Assembly (NCBI RefSeq): GCF_000282035.1
Contig: NZ_AKKA01000067.1
Span: 53,779 to 117,778, forward strand
DNA: 64,000 nucleotides
Reading direction: 5' to 3'
Origin: Rhizobium sp. CF122
GTDB taxonomy: Bacteria > Pseudomonadota > Alphaproteobacteria > Rhizobiales > Rhizobiaceae
Both the position numbers and the translations under genes were made by a program. Each line of letters starts with the position of its first letter. Position 1 is the stretch's first letter. The notes under the pieces are model-generated. The model was not told where the DNA came from and made no database searches. It was given only the letters and a program-made list of their open reading frames with translations. Below, in pieces: positions 63,389-64,000 of this stretch.

Positions 63389-63853
63389 TCAGAACCGAAG
63401 TTCAAACTTGGAAACGTCGAGCGGGGCCGTTTGTTCCTTCGGCGCATCTGCCATGCCTGCCGCGATCGGCTTGACGTCGCCACCGATGACCGCAGCCGTC
63501 GTCGAGGCGCGGTCGATGTTGTCGGACGGCTGTGTAGCGGCCGTCATGGACACGGCCGGAGCCTTGGTTACGAAAACGACGGGTGACCCGCCCATCCAGC
63601 CTTCGGTGCGATAGAGCTTCTTCTCGCCGTTCACGTCGCGTATCTCAGAGGATTGCAGCGAGCCGGGTGTCAGGGTCGGGACGGTGTAGTCCTTCTTGCG
63701 CTCGACAGATTCGAGCGGCGGGCAACTTTGGCAGCTTTCCTGGCTGATGCTCCCGCCATTGGTGCGCGTGTCCTTGCCGACCACCTCGATCGAAGAGGCG
63801 CAGGCGGAACCCGCGGCAAACACAGCTATCGCAGCAAAGAAGACCTGACGCAT
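63389..63853 (-). CDS. hypothetical secreted protein with CxxC motif
   Basis: This 154-residue protein has a signal peptide (MRQVFFAAIAVFAAGSACAS, cleavage near residue 19). The mature region begins with SSIEVVGKDTRTNGG and has a Cys-Gln-Ser-Cys pair near residues 41-44 that could be a redox or metal site. It ends in a likely disordered Ala/Thr-rich tail. No family is recognised. GAGGGAG lies 6-12 bases before the ATG. The bases after 63854 to the end of the window hold no further gene I can support. Confidence 0.7.
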   Translation of the reverse strand: MRQVFFAAIAVFAAGSACASSIEVVGKDTRTNGGSISQESCQSCPPLESVERKKDYTVPTLTPGSLQSSEIRDVNGEKKLYRTEGWMGGSPVVFVTKAPAVSMTAATQPSDNIDRASTTAAVIGGDVKPIAAGMADAPKEQTAPLDVSKFELRF

Positions 63854-64000
63854 GGAACACTCCCTCTCACGTTGAGAAGAGACTAGCGCGCTCTTGTTTC
63901 CATCCCGTCAGGGGAAAGGGTAAAAATTTAGGGAACTGACCCGATTTCGCGTTTTGCTCACGCCTTTTCGCGCTGTTCGGTAGATCCTATGAGGAGGGTG

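Noticed and set aside
1..64000. tRNA, rRNA, CRISPR, prophage or integrase-type mobile elements
   Set aside because: No cloverleaf-like, repeat-spacer, transposase or integrase sequence was recognised anywhere in the window.

Overview
The window is about 62% GC chromosome of an alphaproteobacterium, almost certainly Rhizobiaceae (Sinorhizobium/Ensifer, Rhizobium or Agrobacterium group). The evidence is the gene content and order: DnaJ-like/fabI/phosphoglycerate-mutase-like/aroC, bioMNY, a chemoreceptor followed by enoyl-CoA hydratase and acyl-CoA dehydrogenase, a BA14K protein, DUF1217, DUF6101 and DUF6656 proteins, and several methyl-accepting chemotaxis proteins. No rRNA, tRNA, CRISPR array, prophage or intact insertion sequence was seen. 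It looks like core chromosome with small accessory pieces.

Layout. 1-5 kb: 3' end of tldD, a GNAT acetyltransferase, a MazG-like pyrophosphatase, a D,D-carboxypeptidase with a SPOR domain, a polysaccharide deacetylase, pdxH and a lipoprotein. 5-14 kb: a J-protein, fabI, a histidine phosphatase, a small DUF1344 protein, a large GGDEF-EAL protein, aroC and ribB. 14-20 kb: an unknown membrane-anchored protein, an AlkX/YcaQ-type DNA glycosylase, the biotin importer bioMNY, a thioesterase, a histone-deacetylase-like hydrolase and xseB. 20-31 kb: a secreted protein with a frameshifted lipoprotein partner, pirin, dxs, an MFS exporter behind a leader peptide and terminator, a chemoreceptor, tlyA, an RNA m5U methyltransferase and a VOC protein. 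31-38 kb: two tandem chemoreceptors with nearly the same signalling half but different sensors (one McpU-like), then an acyl-CoA catabolic pair. 38-51 kb: a ZntB-type transporter, BA14K protein, GH25 lysozyme, Rieske oxygenase, DUF6656, a Sua5-type tRNA modification enzyme, an FAD oxidoreductase, a 905-residue DUF1217 repeat protein, DUF6101, ubiA and a membrane protein. 51-64 kb: a second histidine phosphatase, cfa, tex, glyS, a YqaA-type membrane protein, DUF523, a fourth chemoreceptor, a winged-helix/TPR regulator and two small genes.

Themes. Housekeeping metabolism (fatty acid, shikimate, riboflavin, isoprenoid, ubiquinone, PLP, biotin uptake) is interleaved with sensing: four chemoreceptors but no che operon, so these receptors must feed a pathway encoded elsewhere. 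One receptor ends in a CheR/CheB-type pentapeptide; the other three end in Arg-Arg-Ala-Ala.

The best candidate for something undescribed is at 24585-24733, between dxs and the MFS exporter. A promoter-like element is followed, at about the expected transcription start, by an 18-codon reading frame rich in Ile/Val/Leu/Met codons, a nested perfect hairpin and a Rho-independent terminator. This is the layout of a ribosome-controlled attenuator, but in front of an exporter rather than a biosynthetic operon. Other points worth checking are a RibA-like domain that has lost its zinc cysteines, a perfect 16-bp inverted repeat upstream of the DUF6656 gene, paired insertion-sequence-like ends at 30.9 kb, and a single-base frameshift in a lipoprotein gene.
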